Assembly: GCA_937888905.1 (NCBI GenBank)
Contig: CALATA010000006.1
Span: 1-64,000 of the forward strand
From: Terrimonas sp937888905
GTDB lineage: Bacteria; Bacteroidota; Bacteroidia; Chitinophagales; Chitinophagaceae
Length of the DNA: 64,000 nucleotides
Reading direction: 5' to 3'
Shown: positions 49,321 through 58,228 of the stretch, piece by piece
How positions within the stretch are numbered: position 1 is the first letter of the stretch
Layout of the letters: every line of letters begins with the position of its first letter
Program-made: the position numbers and the translations under genes
Notes under the pieces: generated by a model
What the model saw: only the letters and a program-made list of their open reading frames with translations
The model's database searches: none
What the model was told of the DNA's origin: nothing

Positions 49321-50456
49321 GCAAAAAAATATCCATACGGAAAGTTTTGTTACTCATCATGTGGCTGGTGATCGGAGGAGGTATGCTCACGTTGCTTATC
49401 GCAGCAATGGGCCGTCAGAACAAAGAAGCCTGCAAGGGATATGAAATAAATGTGGAAGGCAGCAAGCAGGAATTATTTCTTGACAAACAGGAAATCGTGA
49501 AACTGCTGACAGCCGCAGCCCGCGGTCCCATCACGGGACAACAAATGGGTTCGTTCAATCTGCATAAGATGGAACAACTGCTGGAAGACAATAACTGGGT
49601 ACGCAACGCGGAATTGTATTTCGACAACAAAAATGTGTTGCATGTAAATGTAACAGAGCGTGTGCCGGTAGCGCGCATTTTCAATACTGGTGGAAGATCT
49701 TTTTATATCGATACGGCAGGTCAGCAATTGCCTTTGTCCGATAAAATTACGGCGCGTGTGCCCGTGTTCAGCGGATTTCCGGTGAAGAATAAATACACCA
49801 AAGCCGACAGTACCGTGCTCAAAGAAATGGTCGGCATTGCGTCATTCGTTGACAGCGATCCGTTCTGGAGTGCACAGGTATCGCAGATCGATCTGGTAAC
49901 ATGTGGTGACGGATGCTGGACCTACGAAATGACGCCGGTGGTAGGTAATCATATAGTGCGGTTAGGCGATGGAAAGGACATAGAGAAAAAATTTCGCCGG
50001 CTTTATGTGTTTTATCAGCAGGTGCTGAGCAAAACAGGAATGGACCGTTATCCTGTCGTGGACGTTGGATTTGCCGGTCAGGTGGTTGGTGTAAAAGGTA
50101 CACCATCGAAAGTGGACTCTATTCAATTGCGGAGAAATGTCGAAGACCTGCTTCGCCAGTCGCGCCAGATGAACGACATGATGGAAGTGATGCCGGCGGT
50201 TCAGGCAACAAGGCCATTAGTGCCTTCGGCAGAATTGGGGGAAACGGAAGAACGGTCTGTGGCGGATACGGTAGCAAGAACGCCGGCAACACCCGCGAGG
50301 ACAACGCCGCAAACGGGCAACGGCAGGAGCAATGCTGCACCTGCAGCGCCAAGGCCGGCCGCCAGACCCGCGCAACGGACAACAAACAACAATAACAACT
50401 CCGCGGACAGGCGGACACCGCGCGCAGTAATGCCGCCAAGAAGAGCAAACAACTAA
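49317..50456 (+). CDS. ftsQ: Division protein FtsQ/DivIB with disordered basic tail
   Basis: 379 aa. TM helix at about 9-30 (VLLLIMWLVIGGGMLTLLIAAM), POTRA-type domain (about 40-110, EINVEGSKQELFLDKQEIVKLL...LEDNNWVRNAELYFDNKNVLHVNVTERVPVARIF) and a beta domain to about 290. The last 80 residues are low-complexity, rich in Ala, Pro, Thr, Arg and Asn with an N-run, unlike ordinary FtsQ. The tail would be periplasmic and strongly basic. It overlaps murC by 4 nt; ftsA follows by 15 bp. Confidence 0.88.
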   Translation: MSKKISIRKVLLLIMWLVIGGGMLTLLIAAMGRQNKEACKGYEINVEGSKQELFLDKQEIVKLLTAAARGPITGQQMGSFNLHKMEQLLEDNNWVRNAELYFDNKNVLHVNVTERVPVARIFNTGGRSFYIDTAGQQLPLSDKITARVPVFSGFPVKNKYTKADSTVLKEMVGIASFVDSDPFWSAQVSQIDLVTCGDGCWTYEMTPVVGNHIVRLGDGKDIEKKFRRLYVFYQQVLSKTGMDRYPVVDVGFAGQVVGVKGTPSKVDSIQLRRNVEDLLRQSRQMNDMMEVMPAVQATRPLVPSAELGETEERSVADTVARTPATPARTTPQTGNGRSNAAPAAPRPAARPAQRTTNNNNNSADRRTPRAVMPPRRANN

Positions 50457-50471
50457 AAACAACATAAGAAC

Positions 50472-51848
50472 ATGAGTACTGAACAACCCATTATTGTCGG
50501 ACTCGATATTGGTACCACCAAGATCGCAGTCATAGCCGGCCGGAAGAATGAGTACGGCAAGCTCGACATCCTTGGATTTGGCAAATCCAATTCCAATGGT
50601 GTGAAGCACGGTCAGGTATTGAATATCGATGAGACCATCAAAGCCATCCGCGCTGCGCTGGACAACTGCTTTGCATCCAACCCCAATCTCGAGATCAACG
50701 AGGTGTACGTAGGCATTGCAGGTCATCATATCAAAAGCCTTCAGACCCGCGGCGACCTCGTTCGCCAGTCGAACGATGAAGAAATCACGCAAAAAGAAAT
50801 CGATCAACTGATCTCCGATCAGTACAAGACATATATCCCTGCCGGTGATCAGATCATCGATGTGATCCCGCAGGAATACACCGTGGACAATTTCCAGAAC
50901 ATCGTGAAGCCGATTGGTTATGGCGGTGTGAAGCTGGGAGCGAACTTCCATATCATCACCGGTGATAAAAATGCGATCCGCAACATCAACCGCAGCGTGG
51001 AGAAATCCGGACTGCATACCAAAGATCTGGTGTTGCAACCGCTCGCTTCTTCCTCTGCTGTAATGGCGCAGGAAGATCTGGAAGCGGGTGTAGCTATCGT
51101 GGATATCGGCGGTGGTACAACCGACCTCGCCGTGTTTGCCGAAGGCGTATTGCGTCACACTGCTGTTATTCCGTTCGCTGGTGAGAACATCACCAACGAT
51201 ATTAAAACAGGTTTGGGAGTGTTAAAAACGCAGGCCGAGCAAATGAAAACACAGTTTGGCAGTGCGCTTGCTAATGAAGCCAAAGCGAATGCATACATCA
51301 CGATCCCCGGATTGCGTGGTATGCCGGCCAAAGAGATCAGCGTGAAGAACCTGGCCAATATCATCCAGGCACGTATGAGCGAGATTCTCGATTTCGTTAC
51401 CTACCATCTGAAACAAGTGGGCATGGACAACCGTCAGTTGAACGGCGGTATCGTACTCACGGGTGGTGGTTCGCAATTGCGTCACCTGATCCAGTTGACA
51501 GAATACACCACAGGTTTACCTGCACGCATTGGATTTCCCAATGAACACCTGGCAGCCGGACATATCGAAGAACTGGCGAAGCCTACTTACTCCACCTGTA
51601 TCGGTCTTATCCTGAAAGGGTATGATGACTACGAGCACAACCGGAAAGAATTTGAAAAAGATTTCCGCAAAGTGGATGTACCGGAAACATTGCGTCAGCA
51701 AACAGAGATGATGCCGATGGAAGAAGAATTCGAAGAACAAATCGGCGAGGGGGAAATGAAGAAACGCAAAAACCTGACAGGTTTCTGGGGTAAGTTCAAA
51801 GACCGGATCATCGACCTGTTCAAAGAAGAAGAAGATCAGCACCTGTAA
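50472..51848 (+). CDS. ftsA: Division protein FtsA
   Basis: 458 aa. Actin-like: IIVGLDIGTTKIAVIAG (phosphate 1), the SHS2/1C region with EINEVYVGIAGHHIKSLQ, VAIVDIGGGTTDLAVF (phosphate 2), GIVLTGGGSQLRHLIQL (adenosine). The C-terminal FWGKFKDRIIDLFKEEED is the amphipathic membrane-targeting helix. Compared with E. coli it is longer by about 40 residues, mainly in the acidic pre-helix stretch. It anchors FtsZ filaments to the membrane. Confidence 0.96.
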   Translation: MSTEQPIIVGLDIGTTKIAVIAGRKNEYGKLDILGFGKSNSNGVKHGQVLNIDETIKAIRAALDNCFASNPNLEINEVYVGIAGHHIKSLQTRGDLVRQSNDEEITQKEIDQLISDQYKTYIPAGDQIIDVIPQEYTVDNFQNIVKPIGYGGVKLGANFHIITGDKNAIRNINRSVEKSGLHTKDLVLQPLASSSAVMAQEDLEAGVAIVDIGGGTTDLAVFAEGVLRHTAVIPFAGENITNDIKTGLGVLKTQAEQMKTQFGSALANEAKANAYITIPGLRGMPAKEISVKNLANIIQARMSEILDFVTYHLKQVGMDNRQLNGGIVLTGGGSQLRHLIQLTEYTTGLPARIGFPNEHLAAGHIEELAKPTYSTCIGLILKGYDDYEHNRKEFEKDFRKVDVPETLRQQTEMMPMEEEFEEQIGEGEMKKRKNLTGFWGKFKDRIIDLFKEEEDQHL

Positions 51849-51894
51849 CAGTAAAGAAACTTACTAACCTATCAATAAAACTACTTCAGGATCT

Positions 51895-53835
51895 ATGGAT
51901 AATGAAGTTTTAAATTCAAACGTTATGATACATTTTGATTTGCCTAAAGAAAAATCATCCATACTCAAAGTGATTGGTGTAGGCGGTGGAGGAAGCAATG
52001 CAGTTAATCATATGTTCAGCCAGCAGATCGAGGGTGTAAACTTTATTGTTTGCAACACCGATGCGCAGGCGCTTGCCAATAGCGAAATCCCTAATCGTGT
52101 ACAGCTCGGACCACATCTGACACAAGGACTTGGTGCCGGCGCTAATCCCGAGATTGGCCGCCAGGCAACGGAAGAGTCGCTCGAAGAAATAAAACGTATA
52201 CTGGAAGTAAATACCAAGATGGCTTTCATCACTGCCGGTATGGGCGGTGGTACGGGAACGGGTGGCGCGCCCATCATTGCGAAGATCTGTAAAGACCTGG
52301 GCATTCTCACCGTAGGTATTGTTACTACTCCTTTTGCCTATGAAGGACGCAAGCGTCAATTGCAGGCGGAGGAAGGTATCAAGATGCTGAAATCCTATGT
52401 TGACACATTGCTGGTGATCAGCAATGATAAACTTCGTCATCAATTCGGCAACCTCAAAATGCGTGAAGCCTTTGACAAGGCCGACAATGTACTGGCGACT
52501 GCGGCAAAATGTATCACCGATGTAATCAACAGCACCGGTCAGATCAACGTCGACTTTGCAGACGTATGCACTGTAATGCGTAATGGTGGTGTGGCGATTC
52601 TGGGTAATGCACAGGCATCCGGAGAAAACCGTGCACAGAATGCGATTGAAGAAGCATTGAACTCGCCATTGCTGAATGATAATGATATCCGCGGAGCGAA
52701 ATGGATTCTCATCAACATCAACTCTGCCGAAGGCGAACATGAATTTACGATGGACGAAGTAGAGGTCATTCAAAGCCATCTGCTGAGCCAGGCTGGCGAG
52801 AATACGGATGTGATCCTTGGTCTTGGTTATGACAATACCCTGGGCGACCAGGTAGGTATTACGTTGATCGCAACAGGCTTTCAGCACAAAGATCCGTTTG
52901 TAAAACCGGTGCTGCGCAAGGAAGAACCGAAGGAGGAGAAGATCGTAATGGTACTCGGGGAAACTCCGAAAAAGGTGGAAGTAAAAACCGAACCGGTAAC
53001 GCTGGCTGATCCGCTGGCACCTCAACTGGTGGATGAAGCACCTGAAGTGCCGATGCCATCAGTGCAGGATTTCAGTACGGAAGAATATGTTCGTGAAGAA
53101 GAACCGGTTATGCATTTTGATCTGTTTTCCGGGCATGAAATCAGCGAAAAAATAGAAGAAACACCAAGTAAAATTACGAGTGGTATAACTGGTAATTCTA
53201 CTGTTGATAAGATGTTTTACACAGGAAATGATATTGGTATAAATTCGTCCACGAAAACTGAATCCGTTACCTCTCGAAACGAAGAAATTCAACAAAACGG
53301 TATTAAAGATAGTAGTGCCCCGTCGCCTGCAGCTTCCGGGGGCTACCTGGCCAGACCGTCCAATATTTACGCGGAAACAAAACCAGAGGTATCAACCTCA
53401 ATACCTTCTGCCGAAGAACCGGTTCCGCAAGCCAGTGCTACTACCCCGAGAGAGGAAATTTTACCTGATCTCCACATGCACCTGGTCGTGCGGGATGACA
53501 TTCCGGCGGCGGATGAGCCGTTGGCCGACCAGACTCAGCAACCTTTGCCGTCTTCTGTTGAGGAACCTGCGATGCAGGACGAAGCGGAGGATCAAAAACG
53601 TAGGGCATTTGAACGGTTACAGAAATTGCGTAATCTGTCGTTCAACGTAAACGCAAACGACCCGAATAATGAGTTTGAAACTGTGCCGGCATACATCCGC
53701 CGCAACATGGAATTATACAACAGTAATTCTCATATCGAAAATTTCTATAGCAATTACGAAGTGTCCTCTGATGGAAAGAATCAGGGCAATATCAGCACGA
53801 TCAATACTTTCTTAGACGGTAAAAAACCCGACTAA
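51895..53835 (+). CDS. ftsZ: Division GTPase FtsZ with long C-terminal extension
   Basis: 646 aa, against about 380 in E. coli. The core (about 1-335) has GVGGGGSNAVNHM, the tubulin signature GGGTGTGG (117-124) and the NxDFADV-like T7 loop (INVDFADVCTVM). A 260-residue acidic, Pro/Ser-rich linker follows. The FtsA-binding-type peptide ETVPAYIRRN is at about 595-604, not at the very end: 42 residues follow it, to FLDGKKPD. Last gene of the cluster, closed by two hairpins. Confidence 0.97.
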   Translation: MDNEVLNSNVMIHFDLPKEKSSILKVIGVGGGGSNAVNHMFSQQIEGVNFIVCNTDAQALANSEIPNRVQLGPHLTQGLGAGANPEIGRQATEESLEEIKRILEVNTKMAFITAGMGGGTGTGGAPIIAKICKDLGILTVGIVTTPFAYEGRKRQLQAEEGIKMLKSYVDTLLVISNDKLRHQFGNLKMREAFDKADNVLATAAKCITDVINSTGQINVDFADVCTVMRNGGVAILGNAQASGENRAQNAIEEALNSPLLNDNDIRGAKWILININSAEGEHEFTMDEVEVIQSHLLSQAGENTDVILGLGYDNTLGDQVGITLIATGFQHKDPFVKPVLRKEEPKEEKIVMVLGETPKKVEVKTEPVTLADPLAPQLVDEAPEVPMPSVQDFSTEEYVREEEPVMHFDLFSGHEISEKIEETPSKITSGITGNSTVDKMFYTGNDIGINSSTKTESVTSRNEEIQQNGIKDSSAPSPAASGGYLARPSNIYAETKPEVSTSIPSAEEPVPQASATTPREEILPDLHMHLVVRDDIPAADEPLADQTQQPLPSSVEEPAMQDEAEDQKRRAFERLQKLRNLSFNVNANDPNNEFETVPAYIRRNMELYNSNSHIENFYSNYEVSSDGKNQGNISTINTFLDGKKPD

Positions 53836-53842
53836 TAAAAAG

Positions 53843-53872
53843 AACAGCCTGGCATGACTGCCGGGCTGTTTC
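53843..53872 (+). terminator. First hairpin after ftsZ
   Basis: AACAGCCTGGC pairs with GCCGGGCTGTT (11 bp with one G-U), 6-nt loop, 7 nt past the ftsZ stop. The T-tract is poor (TTTCCGTT), so it may be weak or serve for stability. Confidence 0.6.
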
Positions 53873-53913
53873 CGTTCCAATGAACTATTCTTGGAAACGT
53901 GTTTTTAGTTGTT

Positions 53914-53946
53914 CCCCCCGGTGTTTTCATCGGGGGGTATTTTTTT
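53914..53946 (+). terminator. Strong rho-independent terminator after ftsZ
   Basis: CCCCCCGGTG pairs with CATCGGGGGG (one G-U), TTTT loop, followed by TATTTTTTT. End of the dcw operon. Confidence 0.88.
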
Positions 53947-54127
53947 AGTAGTAAGTTTTAAGTAATAAGTATTAAGTAGGGTGTAGGCGTAAGGCCGAAG
54001 CTTCGGCCTAAGGCTTAAGGTGAAACAGCCGTAATAGGTTATAGGTAATAAGTGGTAAGTTATAAGGCTATTTATTCACGATTGACGACTCACGACTCAC
54101 GATTCACCATTCACCATTGACGATTCA
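53946..54127. repeat. Composite repeat B-G-B-E between ftsZ and the DnaJ-domain gene
   Basis: AAGTAATAAGTATTAAGTAG words (53946-53980), a GTAAGG block around the 16-bp palindrome GGCCGAAGCTTCGGCC (53993-54008), TTAAGGTGAAACAGCC (54015-54030), more B words to 54062, then E words (TTCACGATTGACGACTCACG) up to the stop codon of the minus-strand gene at 54125. Confidence 0.75.
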
Positions 54128-54721
54128 CGCTTTCTTCTTCCACTCCGGCGTGGGCAACGGCTCCATGATCACTTTAGGCGCGCGGGTAGTAGCGGCAATC
54201 GATGCATAAATAAGTCCGGCAATAGCGAGAATGGCAATGCCACTTCCAATGAGGAGTTGTTGTTTGGTGAAGATGGCCGGTGCCTGTTTCTTTTTCACCA
54301 ATTCAAACTCTTTTTTTGCCAGCAGGTATTCTCCTTTCAGGCGCAAATAATCAGGCACCATGTCTTTTACCTGCCGCAGAACCAATTGCTCGGCAGCCGA
54401 AGGCTGCGGTTTGGGAGGTGGTGCTTTTTCTTCTGCCGTTTCCGTTGCGGTAGCTGAAGAAGCATATTGCCCGGGACGCGGATAGAATTGATCCTTGAAC
54501 GAATGTGTTTCAAACTGCTGGTCATAAGCCGCACGGCTCGCAGGATTGCCCAGAATGGCAAACGCTTCGTTGATCTTCTTTGACCAGTCCTCAAAATACT
54601 GATCGCCTGGATTTTTATCGGGGTGAAATTTGAGCGAGAGTTTACGGTATGCCTTTTTGATTTCAGCATCCGTTGTATGCTTGGGTAATCCCAATATTTC
54701 GTAGTAGTTGCTGTTGCTCAT
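54125..54721 (-). CDS. J-domain protein with C-terminal membrane helix
   Basis: 198 aa. J-domain at residues 4-68 with the HPD motif (SLKFHPDKNPGD) and YYEILGLPKHTTDAEIKKAYRKLS. A Pro/Ala-rich linker, a charged helix (LLAKKEFELVKKK) and one hydrophobic segment (about 155-178, LLIGSGIAILAIAGLIYASIAA) follow. There is no G/F or zinc-finger region, so it is a class III J-protein that probably recruits DnaK to the membrane. It follows the next gene by 17 bp. The stop codon is inside a family E word. Confidence 0.82.
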   Translation of the reverse strand: MSNSNYYEILGLPKHTTDAEIKKAYRKLSLKFHPDKNPGDQYFEDWSKKINEAFAILGNPASRAAYDQQFETHSFKDQFYPRPGQYASSATATETAEEKAPPPKPQPSAAEQLVLRQVKDMVPDYLRLKGEYLLAKKEFELVKKKQAPAIFTKQQLLIGSGIAILAIAGLIYASIAATTRAPKVIMEPLPTPEWKKKA

Positions 54722-54738
54722 GGTTCGGAATTGCGTGG

Positions 54739-55215
54739 TCAGTTGCGGTCTTTCCAGGTGCTGACACGGTTTTGTTCTATGGTGATCTCTGTACGATAGG
54801 CTGTTTCCTTTTCAGGTGTGGTAAACGGATCGTAATACCATACTTCCTTATTCATTTCGTCCGTTGCGTACGACACCTGCGCCGGCTCGCCCCATGATAC
54901 CAGCAACAACTCGGAGGGCATACCTGTACTGATCGTTTCGGTCTTCACATTTTCCGCCATGCGGTTGCCGAATTGTTTGCTGATTAATCCCTGCAAAGGT
55001 TTATCGAGCAACTCAAAGTCTTTGCGTGCGGCAGCCAGACGGTTCTCCGCCATTTTCAACTCAGCGAAATACCGTTGACGCACGTTCTTATGATCGTTGT
55101 AGGTAAGAAGACCGTAGATGAGCAGTCCGGCCAGTATAGCTATGCAAAGAAAGACCAGGAGCATGATGAATGGTTTGGCGCTTTTTATCAACAAAAAATC
55201 GGAATGGGTTGCCAA
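54739..55215 (-). CDS. Membrane-anchored protein of unknown function
   Basis: 158 aa. One strong membrane helix (about residues 14-38, AKPFIMLLVFLCIAILAGLLIYGLL), a coiled-coil-like stretch (RQRYFAELKMAENRLAAARKDFELL), and a C-terminal domain with PSELLLVSWGEPAQVSYATDEMNKEVWYYDP, which resembles SmpA/BamE-like lipoprotein modules where G-x-P-x-x-V is followed by W-x-Y. It lies 17 bp before the J-domain gene, so the two probably work together. Not assigned to a family with certainty. Confidence 0.55.
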   Translation of the reverse strand: MATHSDFLLIKSAKPFIMLLVFLCIAILAGLLIYGLLTYNDHKNVRQRYFAELKMAENRLAAARKDFELLDKPLQGLISKQFGNRMAENVKTETISTGMPSELLLVSWGEPAQVSYATDEMNKEVWYYDPFTTPEKETAYRTEITIEQNRVSTWKDRN

Positions 55216-55220
55216 TAAAT

Positions 55221-55250
55221 AAAAAAGCTCCAGAGCTGAAGCTTTTTAAA
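55221..55250 (-). terminator. Terminator of the DUF4382 gene
   Basis: On the minus strand AAAAAGCTTCAG folds with CTGGAGCTTTTTT (G-U tolerated), ending in a U-run. It lies about 20 nt past the DUF4382 stop and just before the next gene. Confidence 0.65.
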
Positions 55251-55269
55251 AGGGAGGCCACATTCCCGT

Positions 55270-55788
55270 TTATTTTATTTTAAGGACCGGTTTGAGTTTG
55301 AACTCAGCCGTGCCCGTCTGGAAAATTGAAAGAGCTGCGTCGAAATCAATCAGAACAGCGTCCGTTCCCGCTGTGAGTGTTTTGTTCAATTTGATTTTCA
55401 GACCTGACTCACTGCCACTGGGAATGGTAAGCGGGTAAACGTTGCCATCGATTACTATACTGTTATCCGCGCCTAATACAAAGCGGATCTCTCTGAGCGG
55501 TCCTACTGGTACAATTCCCTGCGCCAGCAAAGTATCGATGCCGTTCTGGTAATCCAGGAGATTGTATATGCCGGCATGTGTATTGAGCGTGATCCAACTG
55601 TCGCCTTCCTCGCGAAGTTTGACCTGTACCCGCTCGATGTCTACATTTACGGCAGTCGCATTGAAAGGATTATCAGTCAACCGGATATTCAATTCCGTGG
55701 TCTCTCCATCATTATCCTTATCGCAACCGGAAAATACAAACAAAGAACTTGCTGCCACAATGAAGGGCAGGATTTGGCGCAGTTTCAT
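55270..55788 (-). CDS. DUF4382 lipoprotein
   Basis: 172 aa. Lipobox FSGC (Cys22). TTELNIRLTDNPFNATAVNVDIERVQVKLREEGDSWITL is the DUF4382 opening, and LLAQGIVPVGPLREIRFVLGADNSIVIDG the middle, with a beta-rich, fimbrillin/prealbumin-like pattern to the end. Surface or periplasmic role unknown. It has its own terminator, so it is a single-gene unit; its start is 78 bp from the divergent epimerase gene. Confidence 0.82.
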   Translation of the reverse strand: MKLRQILPFIVAASSLFVFSGCDKDNDGETTELNIRLTDNPFNATAVNVDIERVQVKLREEGDSWITLNTHAGIYNLLDYQNGIDTLLAQGIVPVGPLREIRFVLGADNSIVIDGNVYPLTIPSGSESGLKIKLNKTLTAGTDAVLIDFDAALSIFQTGTAEFKLKPVLKIK

Positions 55789-55866
55789 AGCTTTTTTTTT
55801 AAATAAGAAAAAACCATGCCACCGATCAGGACGTTATATAAGTAATACTCTTAAATTGAACCCTCT

Positions 55867-56799
55867 ATGACCACTGTACTCATCACCGGCGGCACAGGTC
55901 TGGTTGGCAAAGCGCTGACAAGGGCCCTGCTCGATCGTCAACACACCGTGATCATCTTGTCGCGCGCTGCGGCCAGGGATGATGCCAATGGTATCCGTTA
56001 CGCAAAATGGGATATTGAAAAAAATGAGATCGACCGCGAAGCAATCGCCGCCGCCGATGTGATCATACACCTGGCGGGTGCCGGCGTGGCGGACAAACGA
56101 TGGACGGAAAAGCGCAAACGCGAAATCCGCGACAGCCGCGTTAACAGCAGTGCTTTGTTGGTGAAAGCGCTCCGCGAAACACCCAATAAAGTGGAAGTGG
56201 TCATCAGCGCTTCGGCCATCGGCTGGTACGGACCGGATCCCACCATTCCTAATCCCGGTGGTTTTTCGGAAGAAGCTCCTCCGTATCCTGATTTCCTGGG
56301 CAATACCTGCCGAGACTGGGAAGCGTCTATCGATCCGGTGGAGTCGCTGGGAAAACGGCTGGTCAAACTCCGCACCGGTATTGTACTCAGCACGAAAGGT
56401 GGTGCGTTGCCGCAATTTGAAAAATCACTCGGCTTTGGTGTAGGAGCCGTGATGGGTAATGGTAAACAAATCGTTAGTTGGGTACATATCGACGACCTGG
56501 TAAACATGTACCTGGCCGCGATGGAAAACGTTAATTATTCCGGTGCTTATAATGCCGTAGCGCCCAATCCTGTCAATAACCGTACGTTGATCAATGAGAT
56601 CGGCAAAATCAGGAAAGGCCGGTATTTTACCCTATTGCATGTACCAGCCTTTCTGCTTAAGATCGTATTGGGAGAAATGAGTGTGGAGGTATTGAAAAGC
56701 ACGACGGTCAGCAGTGCACGTCTGCAACTGGACGGCTTTTTGTTTCACCATCCGTTACTGCCGGAAGCCCTGGCCGATCTGTACAAGGGAAAATCCTAG
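55867..56799 (+). CDS. TIGR01777-family epimerase-like protein, second copy
   Basis: 310 aa. VLITGGTGLVGKALTRALLDRQHTVIILSR (NAD(P)-binding), VIIHLAGAGVADKRWTEKRKREIRDSRV (family signature), SASAIGWYGP and SWVHIDDLVNMYLAAM. It is closer to the family average than the copy at 13524-14507, which lacks the YGP-type motif. Stand-alone gene. Its TAG stop is shared, in CTAG (56796-56799), with the stop of the convergent gene. Confidence 0.88.
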   Translation: MTTVLITGGTGLVGKALTRALLDRQHTVIILSRAAARDDANGIRYAKWDIEKNEIDREAIAAADVIIHLAGAGVADKRWTEKRKREIRDSRVNSSALLVKALRETPNKVEVVISASAIGWYGPDPTIPNPGGFSEEAPPYPDFLGNTCRDWEASIDPVESLGKRLVKLRTGIVLSTKGGALPQFEKSLGFGVGAVMGNGKQIVSWVHIDDLVNMYLAAMENVNYSGAYNAVAPNPVNNRTLINEIGKIRKGRYFTLLHVPAFLLKIVLGEMSVEVLKSTTVSSARLQLDGFLFHHPLLPEALADLYKGKS

Positions 56800-57356
56800 A
56801 ATCGTGTCACTCCGTGTTTAACAACACCTTCTTTCACCACGCCATTGGTGATGCGGATCGTTTTGCCCTTGTCGCTTTTTGCTTCTCCTTCAAATTTTGC
56901 CTGTAGAATACCGGAGGCCGTATCGATGGATTGAATGGTAACCGCACCTGTCTGGAAAAAATAATGCTCTTGCTTTCCGTTCACGGGCGGTGTCATGTAT
57001 TCACCGTAAGCTTTACCCATGGCCTGCAGTGCGCCTTGTCCGGCGGTGAAGGGATAGGTGCCGGGTGCAATACCGTTTACATTGAGATTGACGGAAGCGC
57101 GGCCATTGTCCTGTTCGCTGGTGATGTTGAGGGCAATACCGTTTTCATTGTTTTTACCAAAAAGATTGATGTTCCAGGCGGTTGTTTCTACCTGCGCGGT
57201 ATCGGCATGGAAGGTGATCTTGTTGGCTGGTGGCGGAGCCGGAGCGATGGTGGCTGTGCTGTCACCGCTTTTGTCTTTGTTGCTGCCTGCTTCCTGGCTA
57301 TTGCAGGCCAGTAATAATAATAGCAGAGGCAAACCGTTAGAGAATGACACTTTCAT
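56796..57356 (-). CDS. Lipoprotein of unknown function
   Basis: 186 aa. Lipobox LLAC (Cys18), then a Ser/Thr/Pro-rich linker (residues about 20-45). The mature domain is beta-rich (NKITFHADTAQVETTAWNINLF, NGIALNITSEQDNGRASVNLNVNGIAPGTYPF), with an Ig-like or lipocalin-like rhythm. The C-terminus repeats V-V-K-E-G-V-V-K-H-G-V. No catalytic motif visible. Its start is 30 bp from the ABC permease stop. Confidence 0.6.
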   Translation of the reverse strand: MKVSFSNGLPLLLLLLACNSQEAGSNKDKSGDSTATIAPAPPPANKITFHADTAQVETTAWNINLFGKNNENGIALNITSEQDNGRASVNLNVNGIAPGTYPFTAGQGALQAMGKAYGEYMTPPVNGKQEHYFFQTGAVTIQSIDTASGILQAKFEGEAKSDKGKTIRITNGVVKEGVVKHGVTRF

Positions 57357-57386
57357 GTTATGACGTTTAGGTGAACAATAACATAC

Positions 57387-58202
57387 TCAGGTCTTCAGGT
57401 CGGCGTTTTTAAAGCGGTTAACAATGAGATAAGTGAAAAGAGAAACGTACACGGCTGTAGAGATCAGTAATGAATAGTCAGCAACGGTACGAAGCTTCAT
57501 CATTTCCGGCGTAAACGGACTAGGGATCAATGCATCCACCGTTTCGAAGGGAAGGAAGTATCCCATCTGGTTTCCCCGTATGGTCAGCAGCAACCACAAC
57601 AATCCATCGATCACATATACAGAGATGAAATAAATGATCACGGCCAGTCCTGTACGCTTTACCAAGATAGCGATAAAAAATCCAATTAAAAGATAATGGA
57701 AGGCCATTAATGCAAAATAAGCTACGTAGTGTACGTCTTCGAACAGGTCGGCTCCCGGAGCGGAGAAAGCCAGCCCCGTAATAATACCTGTAATAAATAC
57801 GAGCAGGGTTGCCGCAATGACAAAGAAGAACATCACCGATGCTTTGGCGCGCAGAAAGTCCAAACGGCTCCAGCCGTCGATGATGTTCTGCCGATGCGTA
57901 CGGTACTGCACTTCATTGGTGATCAGCATCACAAACAGCATCCCGATGATTACAAAGAAATGACCACCAAACCAGGCGGAGGTTTGCCAGATCTTTGGAA
58001 ATACGAAAGGTGCGCCGATCAGGGCTTTCGCCAGATCCTCGGGATTGGGGCCGCTTCCCCGCGCTCCCGACGTTTGTTCCATGTATTTACTGGCGGAAAA
58101 GAAAACCGTCAGTGGAAAGAACACGACGAAGGTGCCAAACAATACCCAGAAGGTCCGGTAGGTATTTATCTTAAGCCATTCAATTTTAAAAAGTTTCAAC
58201 AT
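57387..58202 (-). CDS. ABC transporter permease
   Basis: 271 aa with six membrane segments. It begins LKLFKIEWLKINTYRTFWVLFGTFVVFFPL and has the EVQYRTHRQNIIDGWSR cytoplasmic loop typical of ABC-2 type exporter permeases. It is preceded by its ATPase by 26 bp, so it is one two-gene exporter operon. The substrate is unknown; gliding (Gld) or antibiotic-exporter relatives are possible. Confidence 0.83.
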   Translation of the reverse strand: MLKLFKIEWLKINTYRTFWVLFGTFVVFFPLTVFFSASKYMEQTSGARGSGPNPEDLAKALIGAPFVFPKIWQTSAWFGGHFFVIIGMLFVMLITNEVQYRTHRQNIIDGWSRLDFLRAKASVMFFFVIAATLLVFITGIITGLAFSAPGADLFEDVHYVAYFALMAFHYLLIGFFIAILVKRTGLAVIIYFISVYVIDGLLWLLLTIRGNQMGYFLPFETVDALIPSPFTPEMMKLRTVADYSLLISTAVYVSLFTYLIVNRFKNADLKT

Positions 58203-58228
58203 AGCCTTGAGCTTTGGAAGGATAAAAA

